Position numbers and translations under genes: made by a program
Source: Flavobacteriaceae bacterium
Lineage (GTDB): Bacteria; Bacteroidota; Bacteroidia; Flavobacteriales; Flavobacteriaceae
Reading direction: 5' to 3'
DNA length: 64,000 nt
Assembly: GCA_003443635.1 (NCBI GenBank)
Contig: CP031964.1
Span: forward strand, 1,644,321 to 1,708,320
Shown here: in pieces, positions 1-9,611 of the stretch
Layout: each line of letters starts with the position of its first letter
How positions within the stretch are numbered: the stretch's first letter is position 1
Notes under the pieces: generated by a model
What the model saw: the letters and a program-made list of their open reading frames with translations, nothing else
The model's database searches: none
Told to the model about the DNA's origin: nothing

Positions 1-3000
1 ATTAGCGTCCGTATCATCACAATCCGGAGTAGCAGGCTCAGTTGTAGAGTACCCAGCTCCAGGAGATGTACATTGAGTTATTGAAGTTGTAGATCCAAAG
101 AATCCATCACTATCACCATCGACACCGATATACCATATAGTATTCGGATTGATATTAGCGTCCGTATCATCACAATCCGGAGTAGCAGGCTCAGTTGTAG
201 AGTACCCAGCTCCAGGAGATGTACATTGAGTTATTGAAGTTGTAGATCCAAAGAATCCATCACTATCACCATCGACACCGATATACCATATAGTATTCGG
301 ATTGATGTTAGCGTCCGTATCATCACAATCCGGAGTAGCAGGCTCAGTTGTAGAGTACCCAGCTCCAGGAGATGTACATTGAGTTATTGAAGTTGTAGAT
401 CCAAAGAATCCATCACTATCACCATCGACACCGATATACCATATAGTATTCGGATTGATATTAGCATCCGTATCATCACAATCCGGAGTAGCAGGCTCAG
501 TTGTAGAGTACCCAGCTCCAGGAGATGTACATTGAGTTATTGAAGTTGTAGATCCAAAGAATCCATCACTATCACCATCGACACCGATATACCATATAGT
601 ATTCGGATTGATATTAGCGTCCGTATCATCACAATCCGGAGTAGCAGGCTCAGTTGTAGAGTACCCAGCTCCAGGAGATGTACATTGAGTTATTGAAGTT
701 GTAGATCCAAAGAATCCATCACTATCACCATCGACACCGATATACCATATAGTATTCGGATTGATGTTAGCGTCCGTATCATCACAATCCGGAGTAGCAG
801 GCTCAGTTGTAGAGTACCCAGCTCCAGGAGATGTACATTGAGTTATTGAAGTTGTAGATCCAAAGAATCCATCACTATCACCATCGACACCGATATACCA
901 TATAGTATTCGGATTGATATTAGCGTCCGTATCATCACAATCCGGAGTAGCAGGCTCAGTTGTAGAGTACCCAGCTCCAGGAGATGTACATTGAGTTATT
1001 GAAGTTGTAGATCCAAAGAATCCATCACTATCACCATCGACACCGATATACCATATAGTATTCGGATTGATATTAGCATCCGTATCATCACAATCCGGAG
1101 TAGCAGGCTCAGTTGTAGAGTACCCAGCTCCAGGAGATGTACATTGAGTTATTGAAGTTGTAGATCCAAAGAATCCATCACTATCACCATCGACACCGAT
1201 ATACCATATAGTATTCGGATTGATATTAGCGTCCGTATCATCACAATCCGGAGTAGCAGGCTCAGTTGTAGAGTACCCAGCTCCAGGAGATGTACATTGA
1301 GTTATTGAAGTTGTAGATCCAAAGAATCCATCACTATCACCATCGACACCGATATACCATATAGTATTCGGATTGATATTAGCGTCCGTATCATCACAAT
1401 CCGGAGTAGCAGGCTCAGTTGTAGAGTACCCAGCTCCAGGAGATGTACATTGAGTTATTGAAGTTGTAGATCCAAAGAATCCATCACTATCACCATCGAC
1501 ACCGATATACCATATAGTATTCGGATTGATATTAGCGTCCGTATCATCACAATCCGGAGTAGCAGGCTCAGTTGTAGAGTACCCAGCTCCAGGAGATGTA
1601 CATTGAGTTATTGAAGTTGTAGATCCAAAGAATCCATCACTATCACCATCGACACCGATATACCATATAGTATTCGGATTGATATTAGCGTCCGTATCAT
1701 CACAATCCGGAGTAGCAGGCTCAGTTGTAGAGTACCCAGCTCCAGGAGATGTACATTGAGTTATTGAAGTTGTAGATCCAAAGAATCCATCACTATCACC
1801 ATCGACACCGATATACCATATAGTATTCGGATTGATGTTAGCGTCCGTATCATCACAATCCGGAGTAGCAGGCTCAGTTGTAGAGTACCCAGCTCCAGGA
1901 GATGTACATTGAGTTATTGAAGTTGTAGATCCAAAGAATCCATCACTATCACCATCGACACCGATATACCATATAGTATTCGGATTGATGTTAGCGTCCG
2001 TATCATCACAATCCGGAGTAGCAGGCTCAGTTGTAGAGTACCCAGCTCCAGGAGATGTACATTGAGTTATTGAAGTTGTAGATCCAAAGAATCCATCACT
2101 ATCACCATCGACACCGATATACCATATAGTATTCGGATTGATATTAGCGTCCGTATCATCACAATCCGGAGTAGCAGGCTCAGTTGTAGAGTACCCAGCT
2201 CCAGGAGATGTACATTGAGTTATTGAAGTTGTAGATCCAAAGAATCCATCACTATCACCATCGACACCGATATACCATATAGTATTCGGATTGATATTAG
2301 CGTCCGTATCATCACAATCCGGAGTAGCAGGCTCAGTTGTAGAGTACCCAGCTCCAGGAGATGTACATTGAGTTATTGAAGTTGTAGATCCAAAGAATCC
2401 ATCACTATCACCATCGACACCGATATACCATATAGTATTCGGATTGATATTAGCGTCCGTATCATCACAATCCGGAGTAGCAGGCTCAGTTGTAGAGTAC
2501 CCAGCTCCAGGAGATGTACATTGAGTTATTGAAGTTGTAGATCCAAAGAATCCATCACTATCACCATCGACACCGATATACCATATAGTATTCGGATTGA
2601 TATTAGCGTCCGTATCATCACAATCCGGAGTAGCAGGCTCAGTTGTAGAGTACCCAGCTCCAGGAGATGTACATTGAGTTATTGAAGTTGTAGATCCAAA
2701 GAATCCATCACTATCACCATCGACACCGATATACCATATAGTATTCGGATTGATATTAGCGTCCGTATCATCACAATCCGGAGTAGCAGGCTCAGTTGTA
2801 GAGTACCCAGCTCCAGGAGATGTACATTGAGTTATTGAAGTTGTAGATCCAAAGAATCCATCACTATCACCATCGACACCGATATACCATATAGTATTCG
2901 GATTGATATTAGCATCCGTATCATCACAATCCGGAGTAGCAGGCTCAGTTGTAGAGTACCCAGCTCCAGGAGATGTACATTGAGTTATTGAAGTTGTAGA

Positions 3001-5049
3001 TCCAAAGAATCCATCACTATCACCATCGACACCGATATACCATATAGTATTCGGATTGATATTAGCGTCCGTATCATCACAATCCGGAGTAGCAGGCTCA
3101 GTTGTAGAGTACCCAGCTCCAGGAGATGTACATTGAGTTATTGAAGTTGTAGATCCAAAGAATCCATCACTATCACCATCGACACCGATATACCATATAG
3201 TATTCGGATTGATATTAGCGTCCGTATCATCACAATCCGGAGTAGCAGGCTCAGTTGTAGAGTACCCAGCTCCAGGAGATGTACATTGAGTTATTGAAGT
3301 TGTAGATCCAAAGAATCCATCACTATCACCATCGACACCGATATACCATATAGTATTCGGATTGATATTAGCGTCCGTATCATCACAATCCGGAGTAGCA
3401 GGCTCAGTTGTAGAGTACCCAGCTCCAGGAGATGTACATTGAGTTATTGAAGTTGTAGATCCAAAGAATCCATCACTATCACCATCGACACCGATATACC
3501 ATATAGTATTCGGATTGATATTAGCGTCCGTATCATCACAATCCGGAGTAGCAGGCTCAGTTGTAGAGTACCCAGCTCCAGGAGATGTACATTGAGTTAT
3601 TGAAGTTGTAGATCCAAAGAATCCATCACTATCACCATCGACACCGATATACCATATAGTATTCGGATTGATATTAGCGTCCGTATCATCACAATCCGGA
3701 GTAGCAGGCTCAGTTGTAGAGTACCCAGCTCCAGGAGATGTACATTGAGTTATTGAAGTTGTAGATCCAAAGAATCCATCACTATCACCATCGACACCGA
3801 TATACCATATAGTATTCGGATTGATATTAGCATCCGTATCATCACAATCCGGAGTAGCAGGCTCAGTTGTAGAGTACCCAGCTCCAGGAGATGTACATTG
3901 AGTTATTGAAGTTGTAGATCCAAAGAATCCATCACTATCACCATCGACACCGATATACCATATAGTATTCGGATTGATATTAGCGTCCGTATCATCACAA
4001 TCCGGAGTAGCAGGCTCAGTTGTAGAGTACCCAGCTCCAGGAGATGTACATTGAGTTATTGAAGTTGTAGATCCAAAGAATCCATCACTATCACCATCGA
4101 CACCGATATACCATATAGTATTCGGATTGATATTAGCGTCCGTATCATCACAATCCGGAGTAGCAGGCTCAGTTGTAGAGTACCCAGCTCCAGGAGATGT
4201 ACATTGAGTTATTGAAGTTGTAGATCCAAAGAATCCATCACTATCACCATCGACACCGATATACCATATAGTATTCGGATTGATATTAGCGTCCGTATCA
4301 TCACAATCCGGAGTAGCAGGCTCAGTTGTAGAGTACCCAGCTCCAGGAGATGTACATTGAGTTATTGAAGTTGTAGATCCAAAGAATCCATCACTATCAC
4401 CATCGACACCGATATACCATATAGTATTCGGATTGATATTAGCGTCCGTATCATCACAATCCGGAGTAGCAGGCTCAGTTGTAGAGTACCCAGCTCCAGG
4501 AGATGTACATTGAGTTATTGAAGTTGTAGATCCAAAGAATCCATCACTATCACCATCGACACCGATATACCATATAGTATTCGGATTGATATTAGCGTCC
4601 GTATCATCACAATCCGGAGTAGCAGGCTCAGTTGTAGAGTACCCAGCTCCAGGAGATGTACATTGAGTTATTGAAGTTGTAGATCCAAAGAATCCATCAC
4701 TATCACCATCGACACCGATATACCATATAGTATTCGGATTGATATTAGCATCCGTATCATCACAATCCGGAGTAGCAGGCTCAGTTGTAGAGTACCCAGC
4801 TCCAGGAGATGTACATTGAGTTATTGAAGTTGTAGATCCAAAGAATCCATCACTATCACCATCGACACCGATATACCATATAGTATTCGGATTGATATTA
4901 GCATCCGTATCATCACAATCCGGAGTAGCAGGCTCAGTTGTAGAGTACCCAGCTCCAGGAGATGTACATTGAGTTATTGAAGTTGTAGATCCAAAGAATC
5001 CATCACTATCACCATCGACACCGATATACCATATAGTATTCGGATTGAT
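1..5049 (-). repeat. 33 tandem 153-bp (51-aa) in-frame repeats, MopE-like
   Basis: The period is exactly 153 bp; unit boundaries fall at 1, 154, 307 and so on to 5050, giving 33 full units plus a partial start. Each unit reads, on the minus strand, INPNTIWYIGVDGDSDGFFG, then STTSITQC, then TSPGAGYS, then TTEPATPDCDDTDAN. The layout WY-x-(D)xDxDGxxG-x-C-xxP-GY-DCDDxDxxINP matches the MopE-type copper/metal-binding repeat family (Pfam Cu-binding_MopE), with Asp-rich DxDxDG loops also like calcium-binding thrombospondin type 3 repeats. By eye every unit encodes the same protein. The only differences seen are silent, at two adjacent codons (Asp GAC/GAT and Asn AAT/AAC). The array continues left of the window. 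Confidence 0.97.
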
Positions 5050-8000
5050 ATTAGCGTCCGTATCATCACAATCCGTATTATCTGCTACAAAGCCAAGAGG
5101 CTGTGTAACAGCTATTGTTGTATTAGTAGGATCACCAAAAGTATCCATATCCGTATCAGCATACCAAGTTGTAGAAGTAACTATATCTGCTGTAATATTT
5201 ATTTGATCAATCGCCATGTCACTTCGAAAACCTCCGCCAGTTATTCCTGAAAAACGTAAACGTATAACTTGATTATCGTAGTTACTTAAATTAATTAACT
5301 GCTGTCTCCAAGCGCCATTAATAACATTTGATACATCGTCTGTTGATTGTTGTTGTCCATTTTGATTAGAGATGGTAATTGTTCTTGGATTTTGTATAGC
5401 AGATGTAGTTCCATTTTCTGCTAATTGTAACCAGGTATTTCCATTATCGATACTAACATCAATAAATAAATCTCCCATGTTAGCTCCAAACATATGATAG
5501 TAAAATGAAAAATTCGCATTTTCATATCCGGTTAAATCAATACAAGGACTTATTAAATTTACTGTTGCATTTTGACCGACAGCTCCAGCTGTAACTCCAG
5601 GATCAGAAGATTCAATATAAAAATATTCTTGACCTCCAGTAAAATCATTATTAGGTCCAGTTCCTCCAGAGGGAGTACCATTAGCATCTAAAATCCAATC
5701 ACCATCATCACCTGTTGCTTGTGTCCAAAGGCCAATTCCTCCATCAAAGTTTTCTGTATATGGGTATGACGATATAGCTGGTCCAGTACAAGGTGGTATT
5801 GGAAGTGTTGTAAAATTAATTAAAGTTGAATATGCAGAAGTTGCAGCAGTACAACGAGATCTTACTTGTACTTCGTATTGTGTATTTGGATCTAATCCAG
5901 TAATATTAGTAGTGCTTAATGCTATATTATTTATATCTGTAAATGTAGGTGTACCAACTTCTCTATATCGTAAGTCGTATGTTGCAGAAGGGATATTATC
6001 CCAAGTTATGGTAGCATCTGTAATTCCAATAGTTGAAGCAATTAGATTTGTAGGTACACTTGTAACACAAGGAATATCTATTCTTGAAATTGTAAAATCA
6101 TCAATAAAAAAACCTCCATATGTAGTATTCCCTGGAGTTAATTTATAATTTTCTGGCATATTATTAGCGTCACTTCTAAATCTAAAACGAATTTGCGCAT
6201 TGGTGGCTCCTACCAAAAAATTATTATGTGTAGGGTCTATTACAATTTGTTCTAAAACCCATTTATTCATTTGATCTCCATCATAGATTCTTCCTGAGCT
6301 GTTATTTTGTTGAAATGCATGACTAGTATTATTTTTATCACCATGCGAATCATTACTTGTAGTAGGAGCTTCAGGTTTATTATAAATACCACACAATGAT
6401 TGCCATGTAGTACCATTGGTTGATCCTTCGATTTCTACAAAATCAAAATTACGTTCTAAATCCCAACGAGTATAGAATTGTATTAATACTTGATTTGCTC
6501 CTGAAAAATCATAACTATTAGTTGATGTTAATGTACTATTAGCATTATTAGGATAATTTCCTGTTCCAGCATTAGTACTTATAGATCTAGCTCCAGAAAA
6601 AGGATTAACAGTAGATGTTGTCCAATTCCCTCCTGTAACCGTCCAATTGTTTAAGTTATCTCCTGAATCTGTTAATAAAACAGTAGGTTGATAAATTTTT
6701 TCAATAGTTGCATCATAAAAGATAGTTCCACTATTATTTGCTAATTGTACACGATATTCTATTTTTTCATTAGGTTGAATACTTGGGTCTAAAACCATTT
6801 GAGCTGTAACATTTCGTTGTTCTAAAATGGTCATTCCTGTTTGAGTTGGAATGGAAGCAATAGAAGTAATATTAGAAGATACAGGAGTAATAGTTAATGT
6901 AAAATTACTAGATGTTTGCCCTAAACGTTCAATACCATATTCTAAATCTGAAGTAAGTGTTGAAATGTTACTTTGTGTTAAGTCTTGAAGTTTTGCATAT
7001 TGTCCACCGTAATAAGCGTTCATTAAATTAATGCGCATAGCACGTTTTGCAATAGGCACAATATCTACTGGATTAGGCCAGAATTGACCAAATGCACCTC
7101 CTTCATCTCCATGACCATGCTCAGGAGTAGACGCTAATATATTACGACCAGAACCTACAGAACCATTACCATCTGTAACACCACCAAGCATCCAATCGTC
7201 TGCAATACCATTGGCTGGAGGAAAAATAGTAGCTCCAGAAACGTAACGATTAAATTTCGTCATATCTTCATGCCATTTATGCATTTCACTCTCTCTTCCA
7301 GACACCATAGTAGGAATCCCACCATAAGGATGTGGAATAGAGTTTGCAGCAGAATGATGCATTAACGCCGTTTCAAAATTCCTTGATAGTACAAAATCTC
7401 TTAAAATTCGAGATTCTGGCTCTGAAAAAGCACCTGTACCTCTATAAGAATCAGCAGTAAATGTTCCTGAAGACCCATTTATATCTCCTGCTGTGCCAAA
7501 TAAATAATCAAAATTTCTGTTTAAATCTACTCCTCTTCTATCATTCCCTGCATTTGTACTCCCACTATCACCAGGATTAACTCTTAAATTTTTTCTTTGC
7601 TGCCCACCACCATCTGGTCTAATAACCTCATTCCAGCGTAAACCATCAGGATTAACTATAGGTACAAAATATAACTCATTATTATCTACTAGATTTTTAA
7701 TAGCAGAATCGGTACTATAGTTTTCCAATAAATACCACATATAAAAAAGGTTCCCCATTAAACTACTAACCTCTCTCGCATGTATCATAGATGTATATAA
7801 GATTTCAGGCTCATTTACTTCATCTGTATCGGGATTATCTGAAATACGTACATAATATACTGTTTGACCAGGAAATTGAGCTGCACCTAATGTATTACCT
7901 AAAGTAGTTTCACCAGTTGGAGAAGCATCCATTTTAACAGAAATTAAATTAGGAAATAAAGCTCGCATTTGATCTAACTCAGCTTCAACTTGACTTACTG

Positions 8001-8562
8001 TTAAACAACCTCCAAAAGAATTAGGTGATGGGTTAGGGTTTAAATTAAAATTTACAGGTGTAGCCCAATCTACTTCATCACATTCTTCATATTGCAAATA
8101 ATTATTAATTGCTGTACTTACTATAGATGAATTTGAAGTGTCAGTTGCAGATATAATACTTCCTCCCAAATCAATAGATGAATTTTGTATACCGTTTATT
8201 TGTGCTCCTATGTTTATTATTGAATTATTCCTCAACCTACCTTGCTCAGCTGCTAGATTTGCTTTAGCGATTTCTAAATTAGCTTCAAGGTTTTCTGAAT
8301 ATGCTTTATAAACATCCTCAATTAATACAGTATAAGTAATACCACGATCTTCTAAACTTTTTATTTGTGTTTCAGAAAGTTCTAATTCAATAGAGTTAGA
8401 TGTTATAGTAGCTCCACAGCGTAAATCAATACCAGTTTGCAAGATTGCATTTACAGTACTATCTGATGTGCTAGGAATTAATATTCTTTTAGATATTTCT
8501 TGAGAAATAATTATTTGCGCAAAAAAGAATAAGAAAATAGTTAGTAGGGTAGTTCTTTTCAT
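1..8562 (-). CDS. Giant secreted M14 zinc carboxypeptidase with MopE-like repeat array (3' end outside window)
   Basis: Starts at ATG 8562 and stays open to base 1, giving at least 2854 residues with no stop. A signal peptide (about residues 1-20) and a propeptide-like stretch come first. The M14 metallo-carboxypeptidase domain shows H261-A-R-E264 (zinc HxxE), a DLNRNF motif near 346, the MHH histidine near 401 and the likely catalytic Glu481 in PEHGHG. Two MAM/jelly-roll-like regions (about 600-830 and 925-1120) flank a fibronectin III-like domain (about 835-915). A degenerate repeat then leads into 33 identical 51-residue repeats from residue 1172. Secretion is clear. Type IX secretion is the likely route in this phylum, but the C-terminal sorting domain would lie outside the window. 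Enzyme activity is inferred from motifs. The substrate and the role of the repeats are unknown. Confidence 0.9.
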   Translation of the reverse strand, partial: MKRTTLLTIFLFFFAQIIISQEISKRILIPSTSDSTVNAILQTGIDLRCGATITSNSIELELSETQIKSLEDRGITYTVLIEDVYKAYSENLEANLEIAKANLAAEQGRLRNNSIINIGAQINGIQNSSIDLGGSIISATDTSNSSIVSTAINNYLQYEECDEVDWATPVNFNLNPNPSPNSFGGCLTVSQVEAELDQMRALFPNLISVKMDASPTGETTLGNTLGAAQFPGQTVYYVRISDNPDTDEVNEPEILYTSMIHAREVSSLMGNLFYMWYLLENYSTDSAIKNLVDNNELYFVPIVNPDGLRWNEVIRPDGGGQQRKNLRVNPGDSGSTNAGNDRRGVDLNRNFDYLFGTAGDINGSSGTFTADSYRGTGAFSEPESRILRDFVLSRNFETALMHHSAANSIPHPYGGIPTMVSGRESEMHKWHEDMTKFNRYVSGATIFPPANGIADDWMLGGVTDGNGSVGSGRNILASTPEHGHGDEGGAFGQFWPNPVDIVPIAKRAMRINLMNAYYGGQYAKLQDLTQSNISTLTSDLEYGIERLGQTSSNFTLTITPVSSNITSIASIPTQTGMTILEQRNVTAQMVLDPSIQPNEKIEYRVQLANNSGTIFYDATIEKIYQPTVLLTDSGDNLNNWTVTGGNWTTSTVNPFSGARSISTNAGTGNYPNNANSTLTSTNSYDFSGANQVLIQFYTRWDLERNFDFVEIEGSTNGTTWQSLCGIYNKPEAPTTSNDSHGDKNNTSHAFQQNNSSGRIYDGDQMNKWVLEQIVIDPTHNNFLVGATNAQIRFRFRSDANNMPENYKLTPGNTTYGGFFIDDFTISRIDIPCVTSVPTNLIASTIGITDATITWDNIPSATYDLRYREVGTPTFTDINNIALSTTNITGLDPNTQYEVQVRSRCTAATSAYSTLINFTTLPIPPCTGPAISSYPYTENFDGGIGLWTQATGDDGDWILDANGTPSGGTGPNNDFTGGQEYFYIESSDPGVTAGAVGQNATVNLISPCIDLTGYENANFSFYYHMFGANMGDLFIDVSIDNGNTWLQLAENGTTSAIQNPRTITISNQNGQQQSTDDVSNVINGAWRQQLINLSNYDNQVIRLRFSGITGGGFRSDMAIDQINITADIVTSTTWYADTDMDTFGDPTNTTIAVTQPLGFVADNTDCDDTDANINPNTIWYIGVDGDSDGFFGSTTSITQCTSPGAGYSTTEPATPDCDDTDANINPNTIWYIGVDGDSDGFFGSTTSITQCTSPGAGYSTTEPATPDCDDTDANINPNTIWYIGVDGDSDGFFGSTTSITQCTSPGAGYSTTEPATPDCDDTDANINPNTIWYIGVDGDSDGFFGSTTSITQCTSPGAGYSTTEPATPDCDDTDANINPNTIWYIGVDGDSDGFFGSTTSITQCTSPGAGYSTTEPATPDCDDTDANINPNTIWYIGVDGDSDGFFGSTTSITQCTSPGAGYSTTEPATPDCDDTDANINPNTIWYIGVDGDSDGFFGSTTSITQCTSPGAGYSTTEPATPDCDDTDANINPNTIWYIGVDGDSDGFFGSTTSITQCTSPGAGYSTTEPATPDCDDTDANINPNTIWYIGVDGDSDGFFGSTTSITQCTSPGAGYSTTEPATPDCDDTDANINPNTIWYIGVDGDSDGFFGSTTSITQCTSPGAGYSTTEPATPDCDDTDANINPNTIWYIGVDGDSDGFFGSTTSITQCTSPGAGYSTTEPATPDCDDTDANINPNTIWYIGVDGDSDGFFGSTTSITQCTSPGAGYSTTEPATPDCDDTDANINPNTIWYIGVDGDSDGFFGSTTSITQCTSPGAGYSTTEPATPDCDDTDANINPNTIWYIGVDGDSDGFFGSTTSITQCTSPGAGYSTTEPATPDCDDTDANINPNTIWYIGVDGDSDGFFGSTTSITQCTSPGAGYSTTEPATPDCDDTDANINPNTIWYIGVDGDSDGFFGSTTSITQCTSPGAGYSTTEPATPDCDDTDANINPNTIWYIGVDGDSDGFFGSTTSITQCTSPGAGYSTTEPATPDCDDTDANINPNTIWYIGVDGDSDGFFGSTTSITQCTSPGAGYSTTEPATPDCDDTDANINPNTIWYIGVDGDSDGFFGSTTSITQCTSPGAGYSTTEPATPDCDDTDANINPNTIWYIGVDGDSDGFFGSTTSITQCTSPGAGYSTTEPATPDCDDTDANINPNTIWYIGVDGDSDGFFGSTTSITQCTSPGAGYSTTEPATPDCDDTDANINPNTIWYIGVDGDSDGFFGSTTSITQCTSPGAGYSTTEPATPDCDDTDANINPNTIWYIGVDGDSDGFFGSTTSITQCTSPGAGYSTTEPATPDCDDTDANINPNTIWYIGVDGDSDGFFGSTTSITQCTSPGAGYSTTEPATPDCDDTDANINPNTIWYIGVDGDSDGFFGSTTSITQCTSPGAGYSTTEPATPDCDDTDANINPNTIWYIGVDGDSDGFFGSTTSITQCTSPGAGYSTTEPATPDCDDTDANINPNTIWYIGVDGDSDGFFGSTTSITQCTSPGAGYSTTEPATPDCDDTDANINPNTIWYIGVDGDSDGFFGSTTSITQCTSPGAGYSTTEPATPDCDDTDANINPNTIWYIGVDGDSDGFFGSTTSITQCTSPGAGYSTTEPATPDCDDTDANINPNTIWYIGVDGDSDGFFGSTTSITQCTSPGAGYSTTEPATPDCDDTDANINPNTIWYIGVDGDSDGFFGSTTSITQCTSPGAGYSTTEPATPDCDDTDANINPNTIWYIGVDGDSDGFFGSTTSITQCTSPGAGYSTTEPATPDCDDTDANINPNTIWYIGVDGDSDGFFGSTTSITQCTSPGAGYSTTEPATPDCDDTDAN
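5050..5190 (-). repeat. Divergent founder-like copy of the MopE-type repeat
   Basis: Just before the identical array the protein reads TWYADTDMDTFGDPTNTTIA, then VTQPLGFVADNTDCDDTDAN. It has the WY, DxDxD, GF and DCDDTDAN landmarks of the repeat but differs at most other positions and lacks the Cys of the TQC block. Its last 26 bases are identical to the following units. It is probably the ancestral or capping copy from which the array grew. That is inference. Confidence 0.8.
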
Positions 8563-8929
8563 AATATTGGGGGTTATGAATTTTATAGCAATTATTTTAT
8601 ACTATAAATTTACTACAAATTGCAGGCGAATTTTTAGCTTCTAATTCTTTAGAAACTCTTATATATTTTTAAGAATAGGCTAAGCATTTTAATAGTAAAT
8701 TTTTTCAATAATTTAGGTTTAATAGATTTGGTTAATTTGTTAATAGGGTGCTAATATAACAAATAATCTACAAAATGCAAAAAAAACCGATGAAATGCAT
8801 TTTTTGTTTAAATTTATTTAAGAATTGTAATTAAAATATAAAGAGAGGTGAGTTGAAATGAAATTATAAGGATACAAGAAATTCACTACTAAAGATCTAA
8901 AAGGAAAGTGTGTTCGTATTTTAAAATAT
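8563..8929. other. Intergenic stretch, no gene seen
   Basis: AT-rich leader region between the giant peptidase gene and the tRNA. I see no open frame of note. A short inverted repeat (AAAATGCA ... TGCATTTT, about 8774-8807) is present without a clear role. No convincing TAnnTTTG box was found immediately upstream of the giant gene. Confidence 0.5.
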
Positions 8930-8965
8930 AAAAAAAACCCTCTATTTTAAAATAGAAGGTTTTTG
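8930..8965 (-). terminator. Rho-independent terminator after tRNA-Met
   Basis: A 16-bp inverted repeat with one mismatch (AAAAACC.TCTATTTT and its complement) starts directly after the tRNA 3' end and ends in a run of U on the minus strand. The A-rich opposite arm makes it potentially bidirectional. Confidence 0.8.
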
Positions 8966-9039
8966 TAGCGAGAGGGGGGCACGATCCCCCGACCTCCGGG
9001 TTATGAATCCGACGCTCTAACCAACTGAGCTACCTCGCC
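8966..9039 (-). tRNA. tRNA with CAT anticodon (tRNA-Met)
   Basis: A 74-nt cloverleaf reads on the minus strand: acceptor GGCGAGG / TCTCGCT with G-U closing pairs, D-arm GCTC...GAGC, anticodon loop TTCATAA, T-stem GGGGG / CCCCC with loop ATCGTGC. No CCA is encoded. The anticodon CAT fits Met; a lysidine-modified tRNA-Ile cannot be excluded from the gene alone. The T-loop starting with A and an A-C pair at the base of the anticodon loop are slightly unusual. Confidence 0.92.
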
Positions 9040-9054
9040 ATAATTTTAAGGCTG

Positions 9055-9085
9055 CAAATATAAAAACAAAATAGTTGGTGACAAA
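9055..9085 (-). promoter_or_regulatory. Promoter of the tRNA-Met gene
   Basis: On the minus strand TTTG (9082-9085) is followed after 19 bases by TATATTTG (9055-9062), an exact Bacteroidota TTG-N19-TAnnTTTG promoter 15 bases before the tRNA. Confidence 0.85.
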
Positions 9086-9170
9086 CAATTAGTAGGATAA
9101 ATTATTTTATAAAATAAGTTTTAAACTCAATAATTAATGTATATATTGACCAACCAATTTAAAAGAACAA

Positions 9171-9560
9171 ATGAACGACAAAATAAAATTCGAGCTTGAA
9201 TTTCCTATACATGCTTCTCCTCAATTATTATTTCAATATATATCCACTCCATCTGGGTTATCTGAATGGTTTGCAGATAATGTAAATTCTAGAGGAGAAT
9301 TATTCACTTTTATATGGGATGATAGTGAAGAACAAGCAAAATTAATAACTAAAAAAAGTGGAGAACGTATAAAATTTAGATGGTTAGAAGATGATGAAGA
9401 TTCTAGTGTGTTTTTTGAAATTAGAATTCAAGTTGATGATATTACTAAAGATGTATCATTAATGGTGACTGATTTTGCTGAAGATGATGAAATAGATGAA
9501 TCAAAAATGCTTTGGGAAAACCAAATTTCTAGCTTAAAACAAGTTTTAGGATCAGCATAA
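9171..9560 (+). CDS. START-like / AHSA1-type (SRPBCC) domain protein
   Basis: A 129-residue acidic cytoplasmic protein. The opening (KFELEFPIHASPQLLFQYIS, then a TPSGLSEWFAD segment) is the typical first strand and helix of the Bacteroidota START-like fold, related to AHSA1 proteins that bind small hydrophobic ligands or, in eukaryotes, Hsp90. No signal peptide or membrane segment is present. The ligand is unknown. It stands alone: a strong terminator lies right after it, so it is probably not co-transcribed with the aminotransferase downstream. Confidence 0.85.
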   Translation: MNDKIKFELEFPIHASPQLLFQYISTPSGLSEWFADNVNSRGELFTFIWDDSEEQAKLITKKSGERIKFRWLEDDEDSSVFFEIRIQVDDITKDVSLMVTDFAEDDEIDESKMLWENQISSLKQVLGSA

Positions 9561-9586
9561 AAAATGCGTATTAATTAAATATATTT

Positions 9587-9611
9587 GTCCCGATATATTC
9601 GGGACTTTTTT
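9587..9611 (+). terminator. Rho-independent terminator abutting the next start codon
   Basis: GTCCCGA, a 5-base loop, TCGGGAC, then six T. The T-run ends one base before ATG 9612 of the aminotransferase gene, so terminator and translation start touch. Confidence 0.88.

Noticed and set aside
1..5049. CRISPR array or non-coding satellite
   Set aside because: Units are directly adjacent without spacers, the period is divisible by three, and the minus strand is one open frame through all copies.
5912..6148. 78-residue plus-strand frame
   Set aside because: It lies wholly inside the giant minus-strand gene and has no own promoter or family.
9585..9611. TTG start for the aminotransferase
   Set aside because: It would translate the terminator hairpin; ATG 9612 fits the family N-terminus.
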